A stretch of 64,000 nucleotides of DNA from Microbacterium oxydans (GTDB taxonomy: Bacteria > Actinomycetota > Actinomycetes > Actinomycetales > Microbacteriaceae). This document shows positions 7,889-16,001 of this stretch, one piece after another (within the stretch, counting starts at the first letter, position 1; each line of letters starts with the position of its first letter). The notes below the pieces were generated by a model that was given only the letters and a program-made list of their open reading frames with translations, had not been told where the DNA came from and made no database searches. The DNA lies in assembly GCF_000956405.1 (NCBI RefSeq), contig NZ_JYIV01000020.1, forward strand, positions 62,001 through 126,000. The letters run 5' to 3'. Position numbers and translations under genes: made by a program.

Positions 7889-8922
7889 CAGAACTTCCCG
7901 TCCCGCACGGCCCACTTGGTCGGCTTGGCGATCATCGGCAGCCCCTTCTCGATCCATTCGGCCTGCATCCCGATCAGCGTCTCGGCGGACACGGCCGGGT
8001 AGCCGAACAGGGCCATGCACCGGCGCGCGTCGCTGAGCAGCGCGGTCGACTGGGGCTCGTCCACGACCTCGACCTCGCGGTCGAACAGCGTGCCGAAGCG
8101 GCGGGCGATCGACTCGACGCTCAGCAGCTCGGGGCCGGTGAGGTTGATCGTGAACGGTGCCGTCGACGCGTGCACGAGACTGCGCAGCACGACCTCGTTC
8201 GCGTAGCCCTGCCAGATCACGTTGACGTTCGCGGTGGCCACCGAGACCGGCTGCCCGGCGTGCACGGCACTGCCGATGTCGGCGAGCACCCCGTAGCGCA
8301 GGTCGACCGCGTAGTTCAGGCGGATGATCGCGACCTTGGTGCCGCGCTCCTGAGCCCCGAACTCGAACACGCGCTCACGGCCGAGGCACGACTGCGCGTA
8401 CTCGCCGATCGGCGCGGGCTGCACCTCTTCGGATGCTCCGCCCGACGACGCCGGCAGGAACGGGTAGACGTTGCCGGTGGAGAGCACCGAGATCGAACTG
8501 TCGCGGTAGCGGCGGGCCACGCGGTCGGGCAGGGCGGCGTTGACCTCCCACGCCCAGGAGGCGTTGGTCGCTGCACCGAACTTCGCACCGACCATGAACA
8601 CCACGTTGGGAGCGTCCGGCAGCGAGGAGAAGTCGTCGTTCTCGATCAGGTCGAACGGGACGACCTTGACACCGGCGGTCTCCAGGCGCTCACGGATCGC
8701 GGCATCGCCGAAGCGGGAGACCGCGTAGACCGCGTCGTCCTGTCGGCCGGCAGCATCCATCCCGCGGCGAGCGAGCATGGCCAGTGTGGGGCCCATCTTG
8801 CCGCCCGCGCCCAGGATCACGAGGTCGCCCGCCCCGCGCGCGAGGTCGTCGATCAGGGCGGCGCTCGGTGTCGCGAGCGCCTCCTCGAGCTCCGCCTCGG
8901 AAGTGAAACTGTGCTGAGTCAT
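7888..8922 (-). CDS. NAD-dependent epimerase/dehydratase-like protein (extended SDR)
   Basis: 344 aa. The nucleotide-binding loop is ILGAGGKMGPTLA (residues ~36-48), and STGNVYPF is the typical strand before the active site. The usual Y-x3-K pair is not intact: the region reads EYAQSCLGRERVF, with no lysine four after the tyrosine, so catalysis may differ or be lost. The ATG has an AAGGGAAAG ribosome-binding site and lies 20 nt after the permease stop. As part of the operon it probably handles a sugar or sugar-acid intermediate. Confidence 0.82.
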   Translation of the reverse strand: MTQHSFTSEAELEEALATPSAALIDDLARGAGDLVILGAGGKMGPTLAMLARRGMDAAGRQDDAVYAVSRFGDAAIRERLETAGVKVVPFDLIENDDFSSLPDAPNVVFMVGAKFGAATNASWAWEVNAALPDRVARRYRDSSISVLSTGNVYPFLPASSGGASEEVQPAPIGEYAQSCLGRERVFEFGAQERGTKVAIIRLNYAVDLRYGVLADIGSAVHAGQPVSVATANVNVIWQGYANEVVLRSLVHASTAPFTINLTGPELLSVESIARRFGTLFDREVEVVDEPQSTALLSDARRCMALFGYPAVSAETLIGMQAEWIEKGLPMIAKPTKWAVRDGKF

Positions 8923-8941
8923 GTGGTGCTTTCCCTTCTTC

Positions 8942-9859
8942 TCAGCCCTTGATGCCCGTACCGGCCACGCCCTCCTGCACGTACCGCTGAGCGATGAGGT
9001 ACGCGAGGAAGATGGGCAGCAGCGCCACGACCGAACCGGCGAGCATGGTGCTCAACGGAACGTTCTGCTGCTGCAGCGACGAGATGCCGACGGTGAGTGT
9101 GAACATCGCGTTGGACTTCGCGATGATGAGCGGCCACAGGAAGTCGTTCCAGTGCCACAGGAAGACGAAGATGCCGAGCGTCGCGAGGATCGGCTTGCAC
9201 AGCGGCAGCACGATCCGCAGGAAGATGCGGAACTCGCCGGCGCCGTCGATGCGGGCAGCCTCGAACAGCTCGTCGGGGAGCCCCGAGATGAACTGCCGCA
9301 TCAGGAACACGGCCTGCGCGTTCGCGAGCGAGGGCAGGATCAGGCCCCAGTAGGTGTCGACGCCGCCGAGGTTCGCCATCAGGATGAACGTCGGGATGAG
9401 CGTCACGTGGAACGGCACCATCACCATGGCCAGGAACGACCAGAACATCACCTCTTTGCCACGGAAGCGCTTCTTGGCGAAGGCGTAGCCGGCGAGCGCC
9501 GACAGGAACAGCACGGCGACGACCGAGACGAGCGAGTAGATGAGGGTGTTGCCGAGCCAGCCGAGGATGTTCTGCCCCGCGAGCACCTGCTCGTAGGCGT
9601 CGAAAGAGATGTCCTGGAAGGGCAGCAGCGAACCGGGGAGCTCGACCACCATGCCGGGCTTCAGGCTCAGCACGACCATGGCGTAGAACGGGAAGAAGCT
9701 GAGGATGCCGGCCAAGCTCAGCCAGACCCATCGGCCCACGATCCCCCACCCGGTGGGCTGGAGTGCGCGATACGCACGGCGCTGCTTCGGCGACGTCTTC
9801 GGGGCCTTCGGGGTCTTGGACGTCTCGGTCGGCGTCGGCGGCTGCATCAGAGCGGTCAT
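8942..9859 (-). CDS. Carbohydrate ABC transporter permease (MalG-like)
   Basis: 305 aa inner-membrane permease of the CUT1 class with about six membrane segments and a proline/threonine-rich cytoplasmic N-terminus. The cytoplasmic EAA loop that contacts the ATPase reads EAARIDGAGEFRIFLRIVLP. It pairs with the MalF-like permease whose stop overlaps its ATG. No ATPase gene lies in this operon; many actinobacterial CUT1 systems share an unlinked MsiK-type ATPase, so that is the likely partner (inference). Confidence 0.93.
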   Translation of the reverse strand: MTALMQPPTPTETSKTPKAPKTSPKQRRAYRALQPTGWGIVGRWVWLSLAGILSFFPFYAMVVLSLKPGMVVELPGSLLPFQDISFDAYEQVLAGQNILGWLGNTLIYSLVSVVAVLFLSALAGYAFAKKRFRGKEVMFWSFLAMVMVPFHVTLIPTFILMANLGGVDTYWGLILPSLANAQAVFLMRQFISGLPDELFEAARIDGAGEFRIFLRIVLPLCKPILATLGIFVFLWHWNDFLWPLIIAKSNAMFTLTVGISSLQQQNVPLSTMLAGSVVALLPIFLAYLIAQRYVQEGVAGTGIKG

Positions 9860-10761
9860 TTCTGCTTTCCGATCACCAGGCGCTGGATGAGCGCGACGAC
9901 GAGGGTCATGACGAACAGGGCCACACCGATCGCGGCCGCATAGCCGTAGTCGAAGTAGCGGAAGCCCTGGTCATAGAGCATGTAGACGAGCGAGTAGCTG
10001 GCGTTCGCCGGCCCGCCCTGGGTCATCACGTAGATGACGTCGAACACCTGGAAGGCGGCGGTCGTCTCGATCACCGCGAGGAAGAAGAAGGTGGGCCGCA
10101 GCACCGGGAGGATCACGTAGCGGAAGCGCTGCCAGGCGTTCGCGCCGTCCATCAGGGCGGCTTCCTCGAGCTCGCGCGGCACGTCCTGCAGCGCGGCGAT
10201 GAGGATCATCATCCCGTAGCCGAATCGCGACCAGACGCCGACGACGACGATCGCGGGGATCACCAGCACGGTGCTGCCGAGCCAGGAGCCGCCCAGGCCC
10301 AGCGGAGTCATCAGCGCGGACCAGGGGCCGTTGGCGGAGAAGATCCAGACGAAGATCGACCCGGCCAGCACGAGCGAGGTGATGACGGGGAGGAAGAAGA
10401 TCGAGCGGAAGAAGCGCGCGCCCCGGAAGGCCCGACGCACACCGAGCGCCATGACGGTCGAGAGCACGAGCGCTATCGGCACGGCGAACACCGTATAGAT
10501 CAGCGTGGTACCCATGGCCCGCCAGAACAGCGGGTCGGCGATCATGCGCTGGAAGTGGTCGAGACCCCGCCAGGAGATCTCGCCGGTGATGTCGTAGTCG
10601 AAGAAGCTCAATGCCACACCGGCGATGCTGGGGCCGAAGCGGAAGGCGATGAACAGGAGGAAGGCGGGGAGCACGAACAGGAACGCGATCCGCGCCTCGC
10701 GTCGTGCGATCAGCCTCGTCACCCGCCCTGCGGGCTTCTTCGCCGTGGTTGCCGTGGTCAT
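9856..10761 (-). CDS. Carbohydrate ABC transporter permease (MalF-like)
   Basis: 301 aa permease with six predicted membrane segments. The EAA loop reads EEAALMDGANAWQRFRYVIL. The start at ATG 10761 has GAGGT 8 nt upstream and gives an N-terminus MTTATTAKKPAGR just before the first helix; the longer open frame upstream runs into the intergenic hairpin. It follows the binding-protein gene in the operon after a strong hairpin, which would favour a higher level of binding protein than permease. Confidence 0.92.
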   Translation of the reverse strand: MTTATTAKKPAGRVTRLIARREARIAFLFVLPAFLLFIAFRFGPSIAGVALSFFDYDITGEISWRGLDHFQRMIADPLFWRAMGTTLIYTVFAVPIALVLSTVMALGVRRAFRGARFFRSIFFLPVITSLVLAGSIFVWIFSANGPWSALMTPLGLGGSWLGSTVLVIPAIVVVGVWSRFGYGMMILIAALQDVPRELEEAALMDGANAWQRFRYVILPVLRPTFFFLAVIETTAAFQVFDVIYVMTQGGPANASYSLVYMLYDQGFRYFDYGYAAAIGVALFVMTLVVALIQRLVIGKQK

Positions 10762-10796
10762 CAGTGCTACCTCACGTGGGGAGAGGGACAGGGTGC

Positions 10797-10830
10797 GGGG
10801 GCATGCGGAGCTCGGGTTCCGCATGCCCCC
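10797..10830 (-). terminator. Intra-operon hairpin between binding-protein and permease genes
   Basis: A perfect 13-bp stem (10797-10809 and 10818-10830) with an 8-nt loop, sitting 3' of the binding-protein stop and 5' of the MalF-like gene. There is no U tract on the minus strand. By analogy with known malE-malF intergenic hairpins it may protect the upstream mRNA or partly terminate transcription, raising binding-protein output. That role is inferred. Confidence 0.75.
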
Positions 10831-10836
10831 GGTCGA

Positions 10837-10881
10837 CTACTTCTCGATCGACTACTTCTTGATCAGCTACTTCTTGATCAG
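10837..10881. repeat. Three tandem 15-bp units spanning the binding-protein stop codon
   Basis: Units 10837-10851, 10852-10866 and 10867-10881. The last two are identical, and the first differs at two positions. On the minus strand each unit reads ...ATCAAGAAGTAG or a close variant, so the last four codons plus stop (L-I-K-K-stop) are repeated three times in tandem. Only the first on the coding strand is translated. Confidence 0.9.
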
Positions 10882-12108
10882 AGGCGCCGCAGCCGTCGCG
10901 GCATCCTTCAGCGCCGCCTCGGGAGTCTTGTCTCCGAGGAGGGCGGCCTGGATCTCGGGCGCGAGCACGCCCATCAGTGCGCGGGACGACGCGTTGAGCT
11001 CGCCCACGGTGGTGTCCGGAACGTACTTCTCGACCTCGCCGAGCAGCGGGTCATCCGCGTACAGCGGCTCGGTGGTGCTGAGCGCCGAGAAGTAGCCGGC
11101 TGCCTTGAGGTAGGGCTCGACGACGTCCGCGCCGGTGGCGTATTCGACGAACTTCGCTGCCGCGTCCTGAGCCTTCGAGCCCTTGAGCACCGAAAGCGAG
11201 CCGACCGTGCCGTATGCCACGGACTCCTTCTCGGTCAGCGGCGCCAGCACCTTGACGTTCTCCTCGCCCCAGAACGGCACGACCTCGTTGACCGCGTTGT
11301 TCCAGGTGCAGGCGACCTTGCCCTGAGCGACCGCGGTCTGCTCGAGCGGCACGTTGGTGGTCAGCGCCTCGGGGTCGAGGGCACCCGCCTCTGCCAGGTC
11401 GGTGAGGAAGGTGAGCGCCTGCACGCCCTGCTTGCTGTCGAAGCCGACGTCGCCGTCCTTCGTGTAGACCGCGCCACCGGCCTGCCACAGCAGCGGGTAG
11501 TACGTGAGGTTCAGGGTGTTCTCGGCCGATGCCGGGTAGTTCAGGGCGTACATGCCCTTCTCGGTGAACTTCGGCGCCATCGCGGTGATGTCGTCCCAGG
11601 TCTCGGGGTACTCCGTGACACCGGCGGCCTCGAAGGCGGCGGCGTTGCAGATGAGCGGCTGGGCGCTGGTGAGGATGGGGGCGCCGAGGATGTCGCCGTC
11701 GAGCGTGACCGACTTCTTCACGTTCGGCAGCAGGTCGTCCTGACGCTCCTGGCTCAGCAGGTCGTTGAGCGGAGCGATGGACTTCTGGTACGCCGCGAGC
11801 TGGTCGGGGATGAGGTAGACGACGTCGGGACCCTTGCCCGCGGCGATCGCGGTCTGCAGCGCCTCGTCGCGGTTGGCCCACGGGAAGATCTCGTACTTCA
11901 CGTTGACGTTCTCGTTCTGCTTCTCGAAATCGGCGATCGTCGAGTCCCAGAAGTCCTTGTGCACCGCCTCGTCGGCGATGACCGGGTAGAGCCAGACCGT
12001 GATGTCCTGCTCACCCTCTGCGGTGTTGCCTCCGCCGGCCGAACATCCGGCCAACAGGGTGGCGGCCGCGAATCCCGCGACGACGCCGGTGATCTTGCTG
12101 ACGCGCAT
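10867..12108 (-). CDS. Extracellular sugar-binding lipoprotein of an ABC transporter (SBP family 1)
   Basis: 413 aa. The lipoprotein signal ends at LLAGC22, so the mature protein would be lipid-anchored on the outer face of the membrane. The body has the family-1 binding protein pattern (ITVWLYPVIADEAVHKDFWD, then FEKQNENVNVKYEIFPW). It is the first gene of the operon and divergent from the ROK regulator, with a good promoter and inverted repeat upstream. It determines the transporter's specificity; the ligand is unknown but should be a mono- or oligosaccharide. Confidence 0.93.
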   Translation of the reverse strand: MRVSKITGVVAGFAAATLLAGCSAGGGNTAEGEQDITVWLYPVIADEAVHKDFWDSTIADFEKQNENVNVKYEIFPWANRDEALQTAIAAGKGPDVVYLIPDQLAAYQKSIAPLNDLLSQERQDDLLPNVKKSVTLDGDILGAPILTSAQPLICNAAAFEAAGVTEYPETWDDITAMAPKFTEKGMYALNYPASAENTLNLTYYPLLWQAGGAVYTKDGDVGFDSKQGVQALTFLTDLAEAGALDPEALTTNVPLEQTAVAQGKVACTWNNAVNEVVPFWGEENVKVLAPLTEKESVAYGTVGSLSVLKGSKAQDAAAKFVEYATGADVVEPYLKAAGYFSALSTTEPLYADDPLLGEVEKYVPDTTVGELNASSRALMGVLAPEIQAALLGDKTPEAALKDAATAAAPLIKK

Positions 12109-12125
12109 GGTGCTCCTTTGCTTAT

Positions 12126-12175
12126 ACCGTGCTGAGTACGGTTCATTATGACACTGCGATGGGATAATTCGTCAA
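12126..12175 (-). promoter_or_regulatory. Promoter and probable operator of the sugar-uptake operon
   Basis: On the minus strand TTGACG (12170-12175) and CATAAT (12145-12150) are separated by 19 nt. Immediately downstream an inverted repeat ACCGT-N7-ACGGT (12126-12142) covers the expected transcription start, a good position for a repressor. The divergent ROK regulator is the obvious candidate, but this is inference. Confidence 0.6.
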
Positions 12176-12231
12176 GTACAAGTTCGCAGGCCCGTGTTTC
12201 AGCGGTGTTTCCGGTTCGAGAACAACAAAGC

Positions 12232-12259
12232 TTGATCTGAGAATTCGGTGTGCTAATTT
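12232..12259 (+). promoter_or_regulatory. Putative promoter of the ROK-regulator operon
   Basis: TTGATC (12232-12237) and TAATTT (12254-12259) are spaced by 16 nt, 50 nt before the ATG. TTGATC is repeated at 12258-12263, overlapping the -10, which could be part of a regulator site. Confidence 0.45.
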
Positions 12260-12309
12260 GATCGCACCCGACGTTGATCGCAACGAAGCCGGAGAAGAGG
12301 GGGCAGCAC

Positions 12310-13494
12310 ATGGCCGTGACAGGTCCGCTTTCGATCGTTGCCCGATCCGCGCTGCAGCTGCGTGATTCCGGGCCCGCCACCGTCAACGACCTGTCTCGTT
12401 CCCTCGAGATCTCGCGCACTTCCGTCGAGAACGCCGTGACCGCCCTGAGCGACTCGGGTCTGATCGTCGACGCCCCCGCACAGAACGCCGGCGGCGCTGG
12501 TCGACCGGCCCGCCGCTACTCGTTCCACGCCGCCGCAGGAACCGTCGTCGGCGTCGACATCGGAGTCGCGAGCGTACGCGTCGTGCTGGCAGACCTGGCC
12601 GGACGCGTGATCGCACAGCGCAGCTACCCGGGTGTCGCCGAGCAGCCCGATGGCGCATCCAAGCTGGCTGCCGTGATCGGCGATGTGCGGCAGACGCTCT
12701 CCGCGGTCTCGATCCCCGCCTCGAAGGTGCGCGCGGTCGGCGTCTCGCTCCCCGGCATCGTGGACGACACGGGGCGCGTCACCACGTCGGTCGTCATTCC
12801 CGAGTGGTCGGGGATCGACATCGGCTCCCAGCTGCGGCAGGCGTTCGGCTGCCCCGTCGCGGTGGACAACGGCGTGCGCCTCGCGGCCGTCGCCGAGCAT
12901 CATCTCGGCGTCGCGCAACTCGTCGACGACGTCATCTACCTGTCTGTCGGCAACCGCATCGCGATGGGGCTGATCCTCGGCGGACGGCCGCGCCGCGGAA
13001 TCCACAACGCCGCGGGCGACATCGGCCGCCTCGCCTTCCGGGGACTGAACACCGAGACGGGCCAGATCACATGGCGCACCGCCCCGACCGCCGCCGAGGT
13101 CTTCGCGAAGGCGCGCGGCGGTGACGCGGCCGCGCAGCAGGAGCTCGACGGATTCATCGACGAGCTCGCCCATGGCATCGCGACCCTGATCATGACGGTC
13201 GACCCGGCCATGATCGTGATCGGCGGCGGACTCTCGGCCGCGCATGAGCAACTGCTCGACCCACTGCGCGCGGCACTGCCCGGCCACCTCGGCCTGCCGT
13301 TCCAGGTGCCGATCGCCGAAGCGCGCCTGGGGGCGGAGGCCGCGGCTCACGGAGCGGTCGTGCACGCGTTCCAGCGGCTCGCCGCCGAGATCTACGGCAT
13401 CGAGGACATGCCGGCTCCGCCGATCATCCCCCTGCGGGTCGCCTCTTCGGAAGCCGCTGACCCGACCGATGAGACAACCGAGGAGAAGCAGTGA
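12310..13494 (+). CDS. ROK-family transcriptional regulator with degenerate kinase motifs
   Basis: 394 aa. An N-terminal winged helix (TVNDLSRSLEISRTSVENAV) precedes a ROK domain (GVDIGVASVRVVLADL, VRAVGVSLPG, DPAMIVIGGGLS). Several ROK hallmarks are missing: the zinc motif C-x-C-G-x2-G-C is absent, and the catalytic N-D-A-N segment is replaced by V-D-N-G-V-R, so kinase activity is unlikely. ATG 12310 follows a GAGGGGG ribosome-binding site and is preferred over the in-frame ATG 12274. Divergent from the transporter operon, it probably represses it in the absence of the sugar. Confidence 0.88.
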   Translation: MAVTGPLSIVARSALQLRDSGPATVNDLSRSLEISRTSVENAVTALSDSGLIVDAPAQNAGGAGRPARRYSFHAAAGTVVGVDIGVASVRVVLADLAGRVIAQRSYPGVAEQPDGASKLAAVIGDVRQTLSAVSIPASKVRAVGVSLPGIVDDTGRVTTSVVIPEWSGIDIGSQLRQAFGCPVAVDNGVRLAAVAEHHLGVAQLVDDVIYLSVGNRIAMGLILGGRPRRGIHNAAGDIGRLAFRGLNTETGQITWRTAPTAAEVFAKARGGDAAAQQELDGFIDELAHGIATLIMTVDPAMIVIGGGLSAAHEQLLDPLRAALPGHLGLPFQVPIAEARLGAEAAAHGAVVHAFQRLAAEIYGIEDMPAPPIIPLRVASSEAADPTDETTEEKQ

Positions 13495-14516
13495 GCACGT
13501 TGAAGGTCGGACTCATCGGCGCGGGCGGGATCTCCCGCGTGCACGCCGACGCCTGGCGGGCGCTCGGGGCGGAAGGCTACGTCACCTCGCTCGTCGGCGC
13601 AGAGGAGATCGCCGCGGAATACGGGTTCGAGCTCGTCGACGATGTCGACACCCTCATCGGTCTGGTCGACATCGTCGACATCGTGACCCCGAGCAGCACG
13701 CATGCCGACTTCGCCCTGCGCGCCATCGCCCGCGGCCTCGACGTGATCTGCGAGAAGCCGCTCGCGGAGACCGCCGAGATCGCAGCGACCGTCGCCCGCG
13801 CCGCCGAGGAAGCGGGCGTGCGCCTGTTCCCCGCCCATGTCGTCCGGTACATGGGCGAGTACGCACAGATCAAGGCGGGCATCGACGCCGGCCGCATCGG
13901 CACGCTCGCGGTGCAGCGCTTCAGTCGCGCCGGCTCCGCCCCGCAGACCCCGTGGTTCTTCTCGGAGCGCGCGGGCGGCGGGATCATCCGCGACCTGATG
14001 ATCCACGACATCGACCAGGCGGTCTGGTTCGCCGGCCCCGTCGAGTCGGTCTACGCGGTGCAGAACCCGCCGACCATCGACGACCGGGTGCCCGCACCGG
14101 TGACGGCGCACGTCGTGCTCACGCATCGCAACGGCGTCATCAGTCACATCCACGGCAGCTGGATCGCCCCGGGCATGCCGTTCCGCACCAGCGTCGAGGT
14201 CGCGGGGTCGAAGGGGCGCCTGCGCTACGACAGCGCCGAGGACAACGCGCTGCGCGTCGACGCCGTGCTCCCGGAAGGCGACACCGACTACCTCCCGCCG
14301 ATGTCTCCGCAGGAGAGCCCGTACTTCGCCGAGATCGCCGACTTCGTGGCCGCGCTGCGCGAGGGGCGCGACGCCAGGGTCGGTCCGGCGGACGGCATCG
14401 AGGCCGTCGCCGTGGCCGAGGGCGCGTACGCCTCGATCGCCTCCGGCGGCCCGGTCGCCCTGCCCGTCGCCACCCCTGCACCGTCCGCACGCACGACCGA
14501 GGAGGCCACTCGATGA
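13491..14516 (+). CDS. Gfo/Idh/MocA-family oxidoreductase
   Basis: 341 aa. The Rossmann motif is VGLIGAGGISRVHADAW, the family signature CEKPLAE lies near residue 85, and the C-terminal domain has the GGGIIRDLMIHDIDQAVW segment with the conserved D and H. The GTG start overlaps the ROK stop codon (GTGA) and the stop overlaps the next gene (ATGA), so the three plus-strand genes are tightly coupled. It likely oxidises a sugar or polyol with NAD(P). Confidence 0.92.
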   Translation: MSTLKVGLIGAGGISRVHADAWRALGAEGYVTSLVGAEEIAAEYGFELVDDVDTLIGLVDIVDIVTPSSTHADFALRAIARGLDVICEKPLAETAEIAATVARAAEEAGVRLFPAHVVRYMGEYAQIKAGIDAGRIGTLAVQRFSRAGSAPQTPWFFSERAGGGIIRDLMIHDIDQAVWFAGPVESVYAVQNPPTIDDRVPAPVTAHVVLTHRNGVISHIHGSWIAPGMPFRTSVEVAGSKGRLRYDSAEDNALRVDAVLPEGDTDYLPPMSPQESPYFAEIADFVAALREGRDARVGPADGIEAVAVAEGAYASIASGGPVALPVATPAPSARTTEEATR

Positions 14517-15538
14517 CCGCCACCACCCCGCTGCGGATCGCCGTCCTGTCGTTCGCGCACACCCATGCCCTGAGCTACGTGCACGCGCTCAACGCGATGC
14601 CGGATGTCGAGCTGATCGCCACCGATCCCGACGGCGCCACGGCCCCCGACGACGCGCCCCGAGGAGCGGCGTTGTCCGCCGAGCTCGGTGTCGCGTACGT
14701 CGAGACCTACGACGAGGCCTTCGCCTGGAAGCCCGATGCGGTCGTGATCGCCGCAGAGAACTCCCGACACCGTGCCCTCGTCGAGCGCGCGGCCGCCGCC
14801 GGGGTGCACGTGCTGTGCGAGAAGCCCCTGGCCACGACGGTCGAGGATGCGATCGCGATGCGCGAGGCGTGCGAGCGTGCCGGCGTGATCCTGATGGTCG
14901 CCTATCCGGTGCGATTCGCCCCGAGCGTGCGGGAGGCGATCGCGGACCTGCGCAGCGGTCGCCTTGGCACGGTGCTGGGCGTCACCGGGATCAACAACGG
15001 CAAGCTGCCGCAGGACCGGGCCTGGTTCACCGATCCGGAGCTGGCGGGAGGCGGCGCACTCGTCGACCACGTCGTGCACTGCGCCGACCTGCTCGACGAG
15101 CTGCTCGGCGAGCGTGCCCAGTCCGTCCGCGCCGTGTCGAACGGCATCCTGCATGCGGAGCGCGACCTCGAGGTCGAGACCGGCGGCCTGGTGACGATCC
15201 AGTACCCGAGTGGGGCCATCGCCACGATCGACTGCTCCTGGAGCTGGCCGATAAGCTCGGCCACCTGGGGCGGACTCACCCTGCAGGTGATCGCCGAGCG
15301 CGGCACCGTGACCGTCAGCCCCTTCGCCAAGGGTGTTGCCGGGCACGATGCGCACGGCGAGACGTGGAGCCCTGTGGGCGCCGACCTCGATGCGCTGCTG
15401 CTCGACGAGTTCGTGCACGCCGTGCGGGAGGGCCGTCAGCCGCAACCCGACGCCGGCGTCGGCATCCGCACGGTCGAGATCGCCAAGGCCGCCCAGGCTT
15501 CGGCGGCTCGCGGCGGCGAGGTCGTCACGCTCGCCTAG
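14513..15538 (+). CDS. Gfo/Idh/MocA-family oxidoreductase
   Basis: 341 aa. The N-terminus reads RIAVLSFAHTHALSYVHAL. The A-H-T-H in place of a glycine-rich loop resembles the paralogue at 4762-5796 (AHSH). CEKPLATTVED is the family signature, and GGGALVDHVVHCADLL is the active-site strand. The start was placed at ATG 14513 from the ATGA overlap with the preceding gene; the longer open frame upstream is a shadow of that gene. Together with the other two Gfo/Idh enzymes it suggests a multi-step oxidation/epimerisation route. Confidence 0.92.
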   Translation: MTATTPLRIAVLSFAHTHALSYVHALNAMPDVELIATDPDGATAPDDAPRGAALSAELGVAYVETYDEAFAWKPDAVVIAAENSRHRALVERAAAAGVHVLCEKPLATTVEDAIAMREACERAGVILMVAYPVRFAPSVREAIADLRSGRLGTVLGVTGINNGKLPQDRAWFTDPELAGGGALVDHVVHCADLLDELLGERAQSVRAVSNGILHAERDLEVETGGLVTIQYPSGAIATIDCSWSWPISSATWGGLTLQVIAERGTVTVSPFAKGVAGHDAHGETWSPVGADLDALLLDEFVHAVREGRQPQPDAGVGIRTVEIAKAAQASAARGGEVVTLA

Positions 15539-15656
15539 CCGCTCGACGCTTCGACCATCGTCCATCAACCCTGGACAAAGGTCGCCATACGGTGTTTACT
15601 TGTGCGGGCCGCACGCCCGATCACCCGACTGCGGTCGGGGCGCCGCGAGTCGGCAG
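15539..15656. other. Intergenic stretch after the Gfo/Idh gene
   Basis: No gene is visible here. A weak promoter-like pair could be read near 15573-15600, but I cannot support it. The whole region 15539-16001 holds the hairpin at 15657-15697, the leader ORF at 15817-15885 and a hairpin before CorA. Confidence 0.4.
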
Positions 15657-15697
15657 ATCAGGATCCGCTCTCGACCCGAACGAGAGCGGATCCTGAT
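15657..15697. terminator. Strong hairpin, probable terminator of the ROK/oxidoreductase operon
   Basis: A perfect 17-bp stem (15657-15673 and 15681-15697) with the 7-nt loop ACCCGAA. It lies 119 nt after the last oxidoreductase gene and before the CorA leader. No T run follows, which is usual in high-G+C actinobacteria. Confidence 0.7.
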
Positions 15698-15816
15698 AGC
15701 CGCCGGCCTCAGGCATCGGTCGACGCATCCGGCTGGACCGCCGGGCCTGGCGCCCAGCTTCGAGGAGTATGCTGACCCCTTGGGTCGTTCGGCCCGACGA
15801 GTCCCGAAAGGTGGTG

Positions 15817-15885
15817 ATGGCGATGTCCGGTGATAGTTACGACGCCGCCTTCGCTGCGTCGCGACTCCCTGCGCTAGCGCGTTGA
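15817..15885 (+). CDS. Possible 22-codon leader peptide upstream of corA
   Basis: A short ORF with a good ribosome-binding site (GAAAGGTGGTG directly before the ATG) and a second in-frame ATG at 15823. The peptide would be MAMSGDSYDAAFAASRLPAL plus two residues. A -10-like TATGCT lies at 15768-15773. After the stop there are 116 nt to corA, including an 8-bp stem (15954-15961 and 15974-15981) close to the corA ribosome-binding site. The arrangement fits a translated leader controlling a magnesium transporter, as known for mgtA in enteric bacteria, but no homology is claimed. It could also be an untranslated chance ORF. Confidence 0.4.
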   Translation: MAMSGDSYDAAFAASRLPALAR

Positions 15886-16001
15886 CCCTCTGGTCCCCTT
15901 TCGCACGTCCTTCCCCGCAGCCGTCGGCGGCGTCATCCGCCCCCTGACGAACCGCGCACGGAGTTCTCCGCTGCCGTGCGCCTGCGAGAACGGAGCCGAT
16001 C

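Noticed and set aside
15700..16001. M-box (ykoK) magnesium riboswitch upstream of corA
   Set aside because: I looked for the conserved M-box core and could not find it; only the leader ORF and simple hairpins are supported.
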